A stretch of 64,000 nt of DNA from the NCBI GenBank assembly GCA_026122225.1, contig JANEZZ010002677.1, forward strand, positions 496,001-560,000, read 5' to 3'. Of this stretch, positions 12,645 through 25,592 are shown piece after piece; position 1 is the first letter of the stretch; every line of letters begins with the position of its first letter. The notes under the pieces were generated by a model. That model saw only the letters and a program-made list of their open reading frames with translations. It made no database searches and was not told where the DNA came from. Both the position numbers and the translations under genes were made by a program. This stretch comes from Heloderma charlesbogerti. Taxonomy: Eukaryota; Chordata; Lepidosauria; Squamata; Helodermatidae.

Positions 12645-12805
12645 ATGAACATAAGAACAGCTGTGCTGGTTTAGACCAAAGACCAGTTTAGTCCAGCATT
12701 CTGTTCCAACAGTGGCCAGCCTACAGGAAGTCCACAAGAAGACACAAATGCAGTAGCACACCTCCTACTCGTGTTCCCTTCCAACTGGTATCGGAACAGA
12801 CTGCC
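12645..12805 (-). mobile_element. SINE, minus
   Basis: Begins GAACATAAGAACAGCTGTGC and contains CCAGTTTAGTCCAGCATTCT; same family as 9846-10003, inverted. Confidence 0.65.
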
Positions 12806-12814
12806 TCTGATATA

Positions 12815-12880
12815 TATTACATTTCTATACTGCCCAATAGCTGAAGCTCTCTGGGCAGTTCACAAAAATTAAAACCACAA
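12815..12880 (-). mobile_element. L2 LINE 3' tip
   Basis: TTTCTATACTGCCCAATAGC..CTCTCTGGGCAGTTCAC is the inverse of the L2 tail seen on plus at 61200-61245. Confidence 0.75.
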
Positions 12881-12889
12881 AATACTAGA

Positions 12890-13460
12890 ATATATAGCCA
12901 TCATGACTAATAGCCATAGATAGCCTTTATCCCTCACAAATCCCCTTTTAAAGCTGTCCAAGTTGGTGGCCATCACTATGTCTTGTGATAGTGAAGTTCA
13001 TAGTTCAAACTATGCACTGTGTGAAGAAATACTTGCTTTTATCTGTCCTGAATCTCCCACCATTCGGGTTCATTGGATGACCCTGGGTTCTAGTATTATG
13101 AGGAACTATCCACTTTTTCCACACCATGCACAATTTCATACATGTCCTCCCATACTCTCCTTTTTCTAAGTTTAAAAGCCCTGACACTGTAAACTTTCTT
13201 CATGGGGTGTTGCTCGAGTCCCTTGATTATTTTGGTTGCCCTTTTCTGCCCCTTTGCCAGCTCTACAATATCCTTTTTGAGGTGCAGTGACTAGAACTGT
13301 ACACAGAATTGTTCTATGGCCACACCACAGATTTATATACAGGCATTATGATAGTGGCAGTTTTATTTTCGATTCCTTTTCTAATGATTGCTAACATGGA
13401 ATTTGCTGTTTTCACAGCAACCGCACACTGGGTTGACATTTTCATTAAGCATAAAATGTC
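12890..13460 (-). mobile_element. Old CR1/L3-type LINE fragment
   Basis: Minus-strand remnant resembling the CR1 3' region (TTGATTATTTTGGTTGCCC, ATATCCTTTTTGAGGTGCAG, AACTGTACACAG) but much more diverged than the other CR1 pieces. Confidence 0.65.
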
Positions 13461-16400
13461 ATCAAAGCACAGCAAAATAAAAAGGCTGCAAAATGGCAAC
13501 AGGTCAGAGGTCCAGGGGCAGGGGGTAGTTTTGCTGATGTCCTCTAGAAACTCTAGTGCAGTTGGTTGATCTCATGACACTGAAAGAGTGCAAGTCTGCT
13601 TTGCAGTTGGAATGTGGATATAGCTTCCTTGGGTGACTTCGGAGGGAAGTAAAACTTTGGGCAGCTTATAACTTTTGTGAACTTTGGGCTGTTGCACATG
13701 TTATCCAAAAAGAAACCAGGTGTACACTCAACAGCACACTTCAGCCAATCATGGTTCCTTGACAAGTGTACCAAGATGATACATTTTTTTCTAAACATAT
13801 ATCCCACTCTATACATTTTTAGCTATACACCTAAAAACATAGTTTTTGAAACATCCCTTATTAACAAGCCTGAGTTAAGATCAAGTTCCAAGTGTATTCA
13901 AGTCTTCATAAATTGGAATATATATAATTTACAACGATGGATTAAAACACACACAACCCCCCTAGAAACCAACTCCCCATACCACATACTTGTCTGTCCA
14001 TTTAGCATGCAGGACAACATGACTACACTAGGATTTTAAATGGCTGTTCTTTTCTTGGTTCCAGGAGGTTATGAGCCACATATAATGGTATAAAAACAAA
14101 GGATGGATTCCCACTTTGAACTATACCAAATTGTATATTGCAGAGGTGGTAACGTACAACATCTGCCAAGCAGCAGATACTAGACTGCAATTCCCTGGCT
14201 TTGCAGCACAACCATAGTTTTTTGCAATCTGCTGCCTCTGCTCTCTCTGATTGGTAAGACCAGACTGTCTTTGATGGCTCTGGCAGAAATGCCACCAAAC
14301 ACACAATAGGAGTGTCACTAGCGCAAGGCCAAGCTACACATTAAAAACCAACATGTATAACAGTTGCAGAGAAAAGGCAGGTGGAAAGAGGGCGTTTAAC
14401 CCTACCCTATTCAAAAGCAGAAAAGGGGTGTGTGTGAGCTACACTTGCACATGCTTGCATGCAACGTGTAATTTGGTCATCAGGGGCTAGCGTAACATGG
14501 CAGGCTGAATATACCTCATGAAAGAAATGTGCCAAGAACCATCTTTGCAAGCTTTTTAGGGAAGGCAGATTGTTATATACTTGTATAAGTGCTTTCCTAG
14601 TAGGTAATTTTGACATGTCAAGCTATATGCATCAATAAAGCCCACTGATTTTCTGAAAAGAGCAGGAGGCATTCAACACAAGAAAGATATTTAGGTGGCA
14701 CACTTTATTAGTAAAGTTTTTTCCCTTTCTGAAAAAGTTTAAAAGACACACATACAAACACCCACTATTCACAGGATAAATAACTGGCAGGTCAGTCTTG
14801 TTTAAATTCAGTCTTTTCCACATATTGTACAGCCAGACACACACGCACAATACACAATCAAATTTGCACATGTTTTGTACAGTGTTATGAAAAGAGACAC
14901 TAGATGACATCACACCAATGGAATCAAAATATATGCTTGCTCTTTAGAGTTCAAGTGAAAGTGTAAGGAAAATTTTTTGATTTTATCAAAATGGATCATA
15001 TGATCCGTTACAGTAGTGCTGGCTACAACCTGCATAGAAAAACAAACCTTCATTCATTAATTTTGCCCCCCCCCCCCAATCTTTACATTATGCTGGCGGT
15101 CTGAGAGCTGCAGCAGCACAATTCCTTCCTGTACCACCACAGTAATACGAGAAACCTTGCGCCATCTAGGAGGAGCCTATGCTGCAGTTCCTTTCCGCAT
15201 CAGCATTACTCCAGTTTCTGGAAGGGATGGGGAGGAGCTGGTGTGGGCTCCTTCCACATGGCCTGCCTGGGTCTTCTCACATTTCCTGGTGGCATGGAAT
15301 GGAGTCCCACTGCAGTGCTTCCCATGCCACTAGAGTAATGTCAGCAGGGGGCCTGTATGAAACCAGAGAGATTCCTAGTTGTGGCATGGTTGTCTTCTAT
15401 CGCACCAGTAGTGTCCATACCCAGAACCTAGGGGATCCACAAATTTTGGCTGGAAAAATACATGGTTGCAAGGACATAGCCCAACCTCCATGAGGGGAAT
15501 GGGCAGATCTTATGTCTGTTATCATGCTGGGCTTTGGAAACAACCCAAGTGCCTCTGAAGCAGACCATGAGATTAGGGGAAATCCCCTGCGCTCTTGCCC
15601 AGCTTGGGCAGCACAACACAGATGAACCCCAGCGCCCCCTCCAAGGGCTGAGATGGGGAGGGGAGCCAGGTATTCATCTTTGCACTGCACTGCACTTCCC
15701 AGGTGCTGGGAGCACCCCATCCTGCTCCTCCAGCCTCCCCTACCCCCAGCTGCTTGTATACCCATCATGCTTGCGGGAGGGGAGAGAGGAACATTTGCCA
15801 TGGCGAGAGCATCTGTGGGCCTATGCCACTGTCTATGTTTTGGCTGGGTGGATGATGTGGATCTTCCCACTTGCGTGGGACCCAGCCACACATACATGAC
15901 AGCCACACTGCAACAATAACATGAGAAATTACCCTAAGAAACAGAAAAATGTAATCTACCAACTCCACTTTTAAGCATATTAGCAATGGACACAGATAAC
16001 ATTCCTTTGGTTGTTTTTGAATACAGCATGATGCAGATCTTTAACTTCTTACTTCTCTGTTCCAAATTCTCTTTCTGATTTTTTTCATATAGAACTGAGC
16101 GTCACCTGCTAATGTGTACAGGTCACCAGCAGCTTCTTATGGAGCTTTTCTGTCAAGGGGGGGGGGGGGAGAATAATCATGTGATATAGGAAAAAAACTC
16201 ACATTCCCCAAACGCAAAAAATGATTTTAAATTGGCATTGATTTTAATTATCATCTTAATCATTTATTTTTAATTAAGGGGACCACTTAATTTTGAACGT
16301 CAGTTTAAAACTGTTATTCTTTTGAAATAATCTTCTCGTATTTCTCATGAGCCATTAGCCCAGGACTTCCCAAACCTCTGATAGCTGGGTCAATTTTTCG

Positions 16401-17048
16401 GGGGACACATCCCACTCTTACACTCAAAACAGATTCAGGCATATCTTCTCAAAAAGTTCCCAGAACAATGGATAAACATCCTCCCTGAATCTGTGTGATA
16501 GCAGTTAACATTGCCCGCCAGCCCCACACCTGCATCCTGCCCTCCCCTTAGTCAGTCAGGGCTCAGAGATGGAACTGTGCTTTCTAGCAACTGGGACGCT
16601 TTCAGGATTCTCTCTCTCATATGCTGGCCAGCTGTAGCACGGGCTGCAGACAGATCATCTTGGTGCATTATAATTCCCTTCCCCAAGATTATTCCACAGA
16701 TTGGCGGAAGGAACGGGAATCAGTGTGGCGCAGGGTCTCCCTACCCAAAGGGCTTAGAGCCGTGGATGCTTCCAAGATGGTGGCTTAACTTTTCAAGGAA
16801 TATTCCAGCATCTCTCAAAGCATACAAATGTGCTCTGGCCCACATTTTAGGAATCACAGGTTTAGAGCACACACAGTCCCTCCTAACTGTGCATCATCTA
16901 TTCCTTCATCCAAGGCATTAACAGCACTCAATTAAACCATCAAAGATCTTTGCAGGAAGCCACTGGATATGCCCTTCCAATATAATATTGACCTACTTGC
17001 ATTAATTTTGCAACCACCACCACCATTTATTATTTCTAATTGTACCTA
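13461..17048. other. Intergenic DNA without recognised gene
   Basis: Includes a C homopolymer at about 15067-15079, a G homopolymer at about 16158-16169 and a GC-rich block at 15100-15910. The block's longest frame (15397-15906, minus) has no recognisable domain. Confidence 0.45.
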
Positions 17049-18496
17049 CAGCCAGGGCCAGAAATATTGGAACAAGGATAACTGTTTTGACAGTTGGCCT
17101 CTGTACACCACCACATTGAAGTTGAAAGGAAACACACCCAGATGGGAGCGAAGTCAGGACTTTCAGCTGTAATTCAAGGGGTTTGACAAAAGTGGGGCAC
17201 TAACCATTCAGGAAGTACAGCCAGTGGCATATACACACACCCATTGTTGGTGGCTCATAAGTAATGGAACAAACCAACATCATTTCAAATTGAAGGATCG
17301 CCTTTAATACCTGGATGAAAATCCTTTGCAGTCAATGACTGCCTGAAGTCTGGAACCCATGGACATGACCAAATGCTGAGTTTCCTCCCTCGAGATGCTT
17401 TGCCAGGCCTTTACTGCAGCTGCCTTCAGCTGCTGCTTGTTTGTGGGTCTTTCTGCCTTCAGTCTTGTCTTCAGGAAGTGAAAAGCATCCTCTATTGGGC
17501 TGAGATCAGATGACTGACTTGGCCATTGAAGAACATCCCACTTCTTTGCCTGGAGAAACTCTTGGGTAGCTTTTGCTGTATGTTTTGGGTCATTATCTAT
17601 CTGCAATATGAAGCGGTGTCCTATCAGTTTATCAGCATTCGGCTGAAAGTACAGCCCTATACACTTCAGAATTCATACTGCTACTTTTATCAGCAGTCAA
17701 GTCATCAATAAACACCAGTGACCCGGCTCCATTGGCAGCCATACATGCCCATGCCATAACACTGCCTCCACCATGTTTGACAGATGATGTGGTATGCTTT
17801 GGATCATGAGCTGTTCCTTTCCTTCTCCATACTTTTCCCATCATTCTGGTACAAGTTAATCTTGGTTTCATCAGTCCAAAGAATCTTATTCAGAACTGGG
17901 CAGGCTTTTTTTAGGTGTTTGCTGGCAAAGGCTAATCTGGCTAATTAGCAAAGGCTAATCTGAGCGTTACCAGTAGTTTGCACCTTGTTGTGAAGCCTCT
18001 GTATTTACATTTATAAAGCCGTCTCTTGACTGTAGATGTTGACAATGACATGCCTACCTCCTCAAGAGCATTCTTGATGTGGCTAGATGTTGTGAAAGGG
18101 TTCCTTTTCACCATGAGCAGAATTCTGCAGTCATCCACTTTAGTTGTCTTCTGTGGTCTTCCAGACCTTTTGCTGTTGCTGAGCTTGCCAGTTAATTCCT
18201 TCATTTTCAGGATGTTCCAAACCTTTATGTTGGCCACTCCCAATGTTTTTGCTATCTCTCTGATGGGTTTATTTTGTTTCCTCAACCTAAGGATGGCCTC
18301 CTTCACTGGCATGGACACCTCTTTGGGCCTCATTTTGGGAGTTGCAGTGAACAGTTACCAAATGTAACACTCAGAACCACCTCCAGGCCTTTCATCTGCT
18401 TGATTTGTCATGGGGTACCCAGGAAACAGGCCACACCTGGCCATGCAGCTGCTTGTCAGCCATTCGTTCCATTACTTATGAGCCACCAACGATGGA
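17049..18496 (-). mobile_element. Tc1-like DNA transposon, decayed
   Basis: The transposase is in broken frames. 18333-17941 holds a paired helix-turn-helix DNA-binding region (IREIAKTLGVANIKVWNILK, SKRSGRPQKTTKVDD). Near 17880 is LWTDETKINLY with the first catalytic Asp. 17871-17632 has GGGSVMAWACMAANG. 17606-17304 has DNDPKHTAKATQEFL and SPIEDAF, giving the second Asp and the Glu. The left end is TA|CAGCCAGGGCC at 17047. An internal repeat, TTGGTGGCTCATAAGTAATG, is at about 17245-17264 and again inverted at about 18468-18492. The right outer end is missing, so the element is both frameshifted and truncated. Confidence 0.88.
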
Positions 18497-18732
18497 GGCA
18501 GTAATGATGAAATCTTGATTATAATTGGAAATTATGATTAAGGGGTTAAGCCAAAGACCTTGCAAAAAAGTTGGATCTGAGGAGGGATTTTAAGAGTAGC
18601 AGCATGTACATGTTTGAAATGAGGGATTTCAGGCATTGGCAGAAGCAAAGAAGAAAAGGCAGAGTTGTGATACAGAGTAAGATATCTTAGGGCAGTTGAG
18701 AGTGGTAGAATGAGAAGCAGAAGTCGCTGTTA

Positions 18733-18957
18733 AGGCATTTTAGTCTTTCGATTTCTGTTTTAAAAAATGTTACTGTATTTTAAATCTTTGCACTGCTGCT
18801 AGGTTTTATTCTGGTTTTCATTTTGGTTGTATACTGTAGTTTTAAACTTTTATATTACGATTTATCATGTTGTATTTCATGGTTTTAATTGTTGTGAACT
18901 GCCCAGAGAGCTTTAGCTGTTAGGTGGTATAGAAATGTAATAATAATAAAAATAAAA
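18733..18957 (+). mobile_element. L2 LINE 3' end, plus
   Basis: Has AACTGCCCAGAGAGCTTTAG, then GGTGGTATAGAAATG and an AATAAT tail. It is very close to the tail at 61035-61265. Confidence 0.8.
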
Positions 18958-19734
18958 TTAAGGAATATGAGAAAGCAAGCCCAAAAAGATATGGTAGAAC
19001 AAGGCCAAGGAAAGATAAGAACAAGAAATGTGAGCTTGATGCAGAAATGATGGGTAGCCAGTGAAGGTATCTGAAGATGAACTTTACATGTGGGAGAAAG
19101 ACAAAGTGAGTGGTTCTGGAAGAAGAGTTTTGGATAGGGCTAAGTCTGATATCTGGCAAGGGAAGGCCAGTGAGAAGAAGGTAGCAGTAGTCAAGCTGGG
19201 AGATGACCAGAGCACAAACCAAAATTTTAGTCAAGAGGACAGAGAGAAATGTGATGATTTTTGCAATGTTGTACAGGAAGAAGCAGCATGACTTGACAAC
19301 TGATTGAATGTGAGAGCAAAAAGAAGAGGAATCAAAATATAAAGCAAAGAGTGTATGCCTGGTTAACAGGGTGAATAATTATGCTGTTGATCTGTAAGGG
19401 AAGGAAGGCTTAGGAGGGAAGATGAGTAGTGTAGTCTTGGATGTGATGAGTGAGATGGTAATGAGACATCCAAATGGATGTATCAGACAGGCAGGCAGAG
19501 ATGGGGGGACCAGATAGAGGAGGAGAGATCTGGGATAGAGAGATACAGCTGGGGATCATCAGCACACAGAAGATACTGAAAATAATTTTATTTCATGGGG
19601 TCCAAGAGTGTACAGAAAGAATAGCAGGAGACCAAGAACAGAACCCTGAGGGATCCAACAGAGAAGGAAAGGGTAAAGGAGAAGTTTCCTCCAATAGAAA
19701 CCAATAAGAGTCATGGAAATTTGAAAGCATGCAG

Positions 19735-19985
19735 CAGAGGTGCAGAACTTCTTTTTGCCTGAGAGCCGAATTTCATTGCAGAGAAGTTTTTGAAGGCCAC
19801 ATTTCAGTGGTGGGTGGGGCTGAAGGCAAATGGGGTGGGGTGAAAATACTGAAAATATCCAGCGTATTGTAGCTTAAAGCTCTTACTGCCAGTAGCTAAG
19901 CCTTAGGAGTAACATTTCAACCCTTTAAGGGGGGGCAGGACTGGAGGGCTAGATTTGGCCCCCGGGGCTGGAGATTTTGCACCTG
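19735..19985. mobile_element. hAT-like MITE inside a LINE
   Basis: Inverted ends CAGAGGTGCA and TGCACCTG. The flanking 8-mers GCATGCAG (19727-19734) and GCATAGAG (19986-19993) match at 6 of 8. Confidence 0.65.
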
Positions 19986-20564
19986 GCATAGAGAGAGTCA
20001 AAGAGGAGGGGATGAGGAAGGTCAAGGTGGACATCAGAGCAGCAGCCTTTGGATTTGGCAATGAGAAGACAATCTGTTACTGTAGAAAGGGTAATTCCAA
20101 TGAATTGTAGAATTCAGATTGCAGTGGGTCGAGAATGGATTCAGAGGAGAAAAAGTCAAGATGCTGGAAGGGAAAAGCATACTCCAGGAGTTTGGAAGCA
20201 AAGGAAAGAAAAGAGACTGGAAGAAGGCTAGTGGGAGAGGATGTGCTAAGGAGTCCGTTAGGATTTTTCTTTAGAGTGAAGACAGTGGCATGTTTGAATC
20301 CAGCAGGGAAGATGCCAGAGGAGGATAGAGGAGGATAGATCAATGACATGGTGGTGAACACAAGATAATAGTGGGGGAGATGGTCACCAGGAGCAAACGT
20401 GGTCAAGGGGTGTGTGAGGTGGTTAGAGGAGGACAAGAGAGCAGCGATCTTACTGAGATACGAGGGTGGGGTGGGGCGGAGGACAAAAGGATTAAGGGAG
20501 GTGGAAGATGGGTGTGGGAAGGAGTTGGGGAAATTGCAGCAGTTCTCTTCAATGTTAGGTGCCC

Positions 20565-21362
20565 TATAGATAATAGAAGCCTATACATAATAGGATATAC
20601 ACAAAAGAACTGAGTGGGAGCCCTACATTTTATGGTTGCCACTGAAATGTTATCATTCCACATCTTTCAAATAATTGTTGCACTCTTTATCTGCTTGATC
20701 TCCAGGTGTTTTTTTTTCCAGCATTCACTTAAAAATTGGACCTATGCCCACCCCAAGCTTAGAAAAATGAGCCGGGAGAAGCAGAGTTCTTTACTGGCTA
20801 CATGTATATGCCTCAAATCTGTGGTTGCTTCATTGCTGCTCTGAAGAAAACAAACACAACACTGGATGCAGATTCTCCAAACAGCTACTACCTTGGTTTG
20901 AACTTTCCTTCTTTGGGGAAGGCTGCTGAATAAGGAATAGCCCAAGTACTTCAGGCACACCTGGATTCTATCAGCTTCCTGGATTCCTGCCCATCTGGCT
21001 TCCAGTCTGGGCATGGCACTAAAATGTGCTTGTGGCCTTGGTTGACCATCCCCATCTAGAGATGGAATGGGATAACTGTAACCTAAATGATGCCGTTAGA
21101 TCTTTCTATATCCCTCTGAGCACAAGCTGCTCGTAGTATGACCTGCCTGCAGAATCACATCATTCCCCTTGTTTCCTGCATGAAGATCCCTGATGGTGGT
21201 AATGACTACTTAACATTTTCACCCTCCACCAGAACAAACCTTTCATGCAACATCCACCCTGATACCCCCCCCCCCGTCACTTCCTTGCCCAAAGTAGCCT
21301 GCTTCATTTGAGGCCGACATACACCTGTTGCTCCTGTCTCAACTGGAGAACACCCTAAGGAG
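20565..21362. other. Intergenic DNA, no gene seen
   Basis: No recognised coding or repeat structure apart from a C run at about 21265-21275. Confidence 0.4.
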
Positions 21363-21370
21363 TAACAAAA

Positions 21371-21854
21371 GTTCCACACTTTAAGAAGGACGAAGACAAA
21401 CTGGAGAGGGTTCAGAGGAGGGCAATGAAGATGATCAGGGGACTGGAAACAAAGCCCTATGAGGAGAGACTGAAAGAACTGGGCCTGTTTAGCCTTGAGA
21501 AGAGAAGACTGAGGGGAGACATGGTAGCGCTCTTCACGTACTTGAAAGGTTGCCACAGAGAGGAAGGCCAGGGTCTCTTCTCGATCAGCCCAGAGTGCAC
21601 GACACGGAAAATGGGCTCAAGTGCCAGGAAGCCAGATTCCGGCTGAACATCAGGAAAAACATCCTGACGGTTAGAGCAATACAACGATGGAACCCATTAC
21701 CTAAGGAGGTAGTGGGCTCTCCCACATTGGAGGCATTCAAGACGAGGTTGGACAGCCATCTGTCAGGGATGCTCTTACTTGGATTCCTGCGTTGAGCAGG
21801 GAGTCGGACTGGATGGTCTTATAGGCCCCTTCCAACCCTACTAGTCTATGATTC
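21371..21854 (+). mobile_element. CR1 LINE 3' fragment, plus
   Basis: Encodes the RT C-terminus ([20 protein letters not shown] and IQRWNPLPKEVVGSPTLEAF, with a frame change between) and ends at CTAGTCTATGATTC, the CR1 tail. Confidence 0.88.
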
Positions 21855-22849
21855 CCTTCTCATGCGACTTCTGGCAGCACAGCATCTTCCCACACCCACA
21901 GGTCACATGACAGGAGTCCATGCTGTACCTCCTTCCAAGCCAGTGTTGTTTCCATTTCCAAGAGGGGTGACACTGGTATGGGAAGGAGCCACAGCATGGG
22001 CTCCAGCCAAGAGTTTCAGGGATTACCTGAACATTACCTTCCCTACATGGGGAAAAGCTGTGTAGCAGTGACTCCCAAACCATGAAAACGTGAGGGGGCC
22101 AAAGAATGGTACAAAACTGCCTCCCTGCCAATACTTCCATAAGCCATCCTTTATAGTTTTCTTAATTTTATGACAAACATGGGATTACCCATGTAAAAAA
22201 AACCAACTCCATTGTCAAGAACCTAGTGAATTGAATTTATCATGGCTTTCTCTATTGGCACATTTGCTTTATTAGGTTGCCAACCCAAAACAATTGCAGC
22301 ACTCCATTAATGCACCTCAGAGCAGCAGATCTGAGTGAGGTGCAGCCATGCAGGTGGCAGCTCAATGCTTCGCTTTTCATTAATTCCCATTTAATACTGT
22401 TTGTTGGCTGTTAAGTCTCCAGAAACCTGTAGAGTTAGACAATTTTACTTGCTACAGATGATAAAGGAACAGGATTGTGCCCACTAGTCCTGCCCACTGG
22501 GAGAATCTGTCCCACTCCCAGGCTCATTGGAAGTATAAGTGTGGGTATTATGTTAGAATAACACCTACATGAAAAATCCAGAGCACATAGGCCAGATTTC
22601 CACATTTATGCTGGATATCGATTCTGGGATGTGGGCCTGTGGGCCTATGTGCCCAGGTGTTTTTTTCTCGTAGAGGTACTAGTCAAATGTGAAAAACACA
22701 TGTGTACATCTGGCACGCCCTGGAAAAGAATAGACACTCCTGGTAGAGAGGGCGGACAGGCACAATCCTATTTCCCCACCATGCATGGCTGGTAAGATTG
22801 TCCAAATTGATCCAAAGTGCCATATACTAGTACAATGTTACATGCAAGG

Positions 22850-23403
22850 TGTCAGGGTGGAAACTGAGCCCATAGAGCCCCAGAGCAGTTCTGATTCTGA
22901 GGAAGAACAGCAATCCGTGGGAGAGGAGCTCGCTCATCTCTCACAGGCACAGCAGCTGGCACAGATTCCTCCTGCCAGCATTCCTGGGATAGATAGTGAC
23001 CCTGGCAGTAAGAGAACACTGGAGGGGGGCTTGCTGGACGCTCAGCGCAGATGCAGGGAGCGATGACAGATGGAGGGCGCTGAAAGGAGGCGCTCCGCTT
23101 GTTTGGTGCTCAAACAATAGTCGTGTCCCAAGGACCCAAGGGAAAGAGGGAGGATCTCTCCATAGCCCCTAAGTTCAGAGTCTTTTCGCGGTTCTCCTTC
23201 AAACGGGGACCAACTGCCTTACCTGGAGCTTAGGCTACTCTGCTATCTACCCCAGTGCAGTTCCTTGCTTAGTCGCTAGTGATTAGTATCTGAAAGAGTC
23301 ATAAAGAAATAAAGGAATAAAGCCTTGGAAAGAATTCTTGTCGTCTGTGTCCTGAGTTGGCTACTGGAAGGGACTGCAAGAGGCAGCTAGGGCGCTCCTG
23401 ACA
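22850..23403 (+). mobile_element. Solo LTR of an LTR retroelement
   Basis: 554 bp starting TGTCAGGG and ending CTCCTGACA (7 bp inverted ends TGTCAGG/CCTGACA). It is bounded by a perfect 5 bp duplication CAAGG at 22845-22849 and 23404-23408. AATAAAG and AATAAAGCC poly(A)-type signals lie near 23310-23325. No internal region or second LTR is present, so it is a recombined solo copy. The clade (Gypsy or retrovirus-like) cannot be told from the LTR alone. Confidence 0.85.
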
Positions 23404-23408
23404 CAAGG

Positions 23409-25436
23409 TCTATCTGGGGGTTAGACGTATTCCTCTAAATGACAGCTGTATGGAGGGTACGTGTGCCCATGCAAACAGGAGGAGAAGGCTACTGCCTTCA
23501 TGTGCTGTCATGGGTTTCCAGTAGACCACTTCAGGGCACACGGTGCTGTGTGAGATGGATCCAGCATGGCTCTGCTCCTGTTTTAGCAAAAGGGAAAGAA
23601 CTGAGACTTCGACTGTTACATAAAATTATGTAAAAAAGCTTGATATAGACCAAGGTGGGTGTATCCAAAAAAAACTATGAGCTGAACGAAAAGAGGCAGT
23701 AGTGCTCTTCCTCAAATGCTTGTGCTGGTGGAAGAGAGTATGGAGTGGTATAAGATACTGGTGGGCAGACTTTAGGCTTGCAAGATCTATTTTGTTATTC
23801 ACTAGGATGCTGAAGTCAGGCACAAGATAGTGGTTCAGGAGGACAGACATCGACTTGCAGGTAGTCCACAAGCTAGGCCGGAAGGCAGTAGTCCCACAAC
23901 CACCAACTGTATTCCCCTCAGCAACAGGCATTCTGAACATGAGGGCTCTATTTAGCTATCATGGCTAACAGGCCTACATTCCATTAATCTGTCAAATCAC
24001 CTTTTAAAACCGTCTAAGCCAAGGGCCATCACTACATGTTGTGGCAACAGAATCCAAAAAACCAATGATGCTTTATATGAAGTACTTTCTTTTGTCTGTC
24101 TTCAATCATATGCCAAAAAGAGTACTAAACTGGCATTCTGCCAATCCATCTGTCCCATTTACAACAATTTACAATAGGTACCACTTTGAACCCACTGTTG
24201 TGAGAATAAGAACTGAATTTATACAGGGGTGTTCATGATTGTCATCAAATTCACCTGTATTGTTTCTTGTAAATGCATTTTTTTTTATTAACTGCCCTTT
24301 CAAAACAGTGCATATACACATTCCAGTAGGTATTCTTTATTCAGATACTTGAATACTTTTCTCTCGACTTTTTCAGCAACCCTCTTTTCTTTCCTACACT
24401 GCTAAATGAGCACCTTCTTTTCTTCTTTCCCTTCCTTTATTCTAATGGATGACTTAAAATGAATTCTCTGGAGACATTATATTACCACTGCCCAGCATGT
24501 TAGTTTTAAATGCCTCCCAGGCGGGAGGTGAGAAAGCTAACGCAATTTTCAAAATGAAAGCATGGAAAGCTGCTTGATTGAATGGCTCTCCTACAGAATT
24601 TTATGAAACCATAATTGAACTCAGTCAGGAAAAGTGAGTCATTTTGAGACGACAGCCTCACCCCCAACACAACCAAAAATAGTTGCAGGCCATGCAGCAA
24701 ATTCAGTATGAAGTGGCTGTCAAATTGCTCCATCATGTGGCCAAATCAATATTCTGTCCACAAGGATATGAATTCCTTCCCAACGTTAAAAATAAATGGA
24801 TCCAGTGATCCAGTGGAACAATTAGATGACAGCTATGCCACATGACCATTGTAAAACACACTGAACTGGTCCATGTGTTAGGTCTGATTTTTGTTCATGT
24901 GTATCAGCCTTTAGAGCTTTTACCACTTATTCTCAGGGGGAAAAATAACAGCAGCAGATTAACATTCAAAACTGTGTGGCTTGCCAGAGTAGTGAAAATG
25001 AACAGTCTTTATTATTAATTGACGTTGTACATTGTCACACACAAAATGGTGTATTGCCTGTATAAAATCCAAAAGATTTTGGGTCACTGCAACCCTCTCA
25101 AGAGTAGATAAAACATCTTTCTCCTCAGTGTTCAGGAGATAGGAGATCATGAGAGTCAAGTGGCCATGGAGGTGAGTCCAGAGTGGTTTAGGGGGGAAGG
25201 AAATGGCTTAATTATTAGAGAGGGGGAAGCTATACCAGGCAGAGAAAGAAATGTGGCAAAAGGCATTGAGATGGGGATAAGAGAGAAATGGATCAGAGTT
25301 TAAACAGGTAAAGAAAAGAAGGGGCTACAAAGTGCACCTGTCAATTGCATGTCAGCCTGTACAGAAGCATGCCAAGACTTGTTTTAAGCAATTAGCTGGG
25401 AAAGAAGCATCTGTACCTGAGCCTGCTTTGCAGAAG
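23409..25436. other. DTD1 3' flank and untranslated region; old LINE scrap
   Basis: About 23960-24200 resembles the diverged L3/CR1 piece at 12890 (minus). A candidate DTD1 poly(A) signal is at 25008-25013. No other gene seen. Confidence 0.45.
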
Positions 25437-25592
25437 CTAAGGTTCTCTTTCTGAAGACACATCCCCCTCAGCCCCACTGCTCGCACTGGGATCATTTTTA
25501 CTTCTAGGAACATTCCTTTCTCTGCTCGATTCAGAGGGCACCTTCATTCTGGTCTTCTCTTTCCTCTGTTGTTGTTTCTCAAGTTTTGCCAA
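25437..25592 (-). CDS. DTD1: DTD1 coding exon 5 (C-terminal tail)
   Basis: The acceptor is TGTACCAG. It encodes LAKLEKQQQRKEKTR to DVSSEREP and the stop TAG 25439-25437. The tail is highly charged and probably disordered. Confidence 0.95.
   Translation of the reverse strand: MAKLEKQQQRKEKTRMKVPSESSRERNVPRSKNDPSASSGAEGDVSSEREP

Larger units (their letters stand above)
18545..20560 (-). mobile_element. Diverged LINE (L2/CR1 superfamily), interrupted twice
   Basis: The minus strand encodes RT C-terminal-like peptide (ALVISQLDYCYLLLTGLPLP, RYLHWLPI) at 19234-18960. At 20340-20080 it encodes an upstream RT block (GIFPAGFKHATVFTLKKN, SLLPVSFLSFASKLLE, ILDPLQSEF). It is broken by an L2 tail (18733-18957, plus) and a hAT-like MITE (19735-19985). 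Confidence 0.7.

Noticed and set aside
15397..15906. 169-codon minus-strand frame
   Set aside because: GC-rich block with overlapping frames on both strands, no domain, no splice context and no similarity I recognise.
22785..23066. 93-codon plus-strand frame with an acidic Ser/Glu stretch
   Set aside because: It starts outside and continues into the solo LTR (22850-23403), so the frame is chimeric and its composition is that of the LTR.
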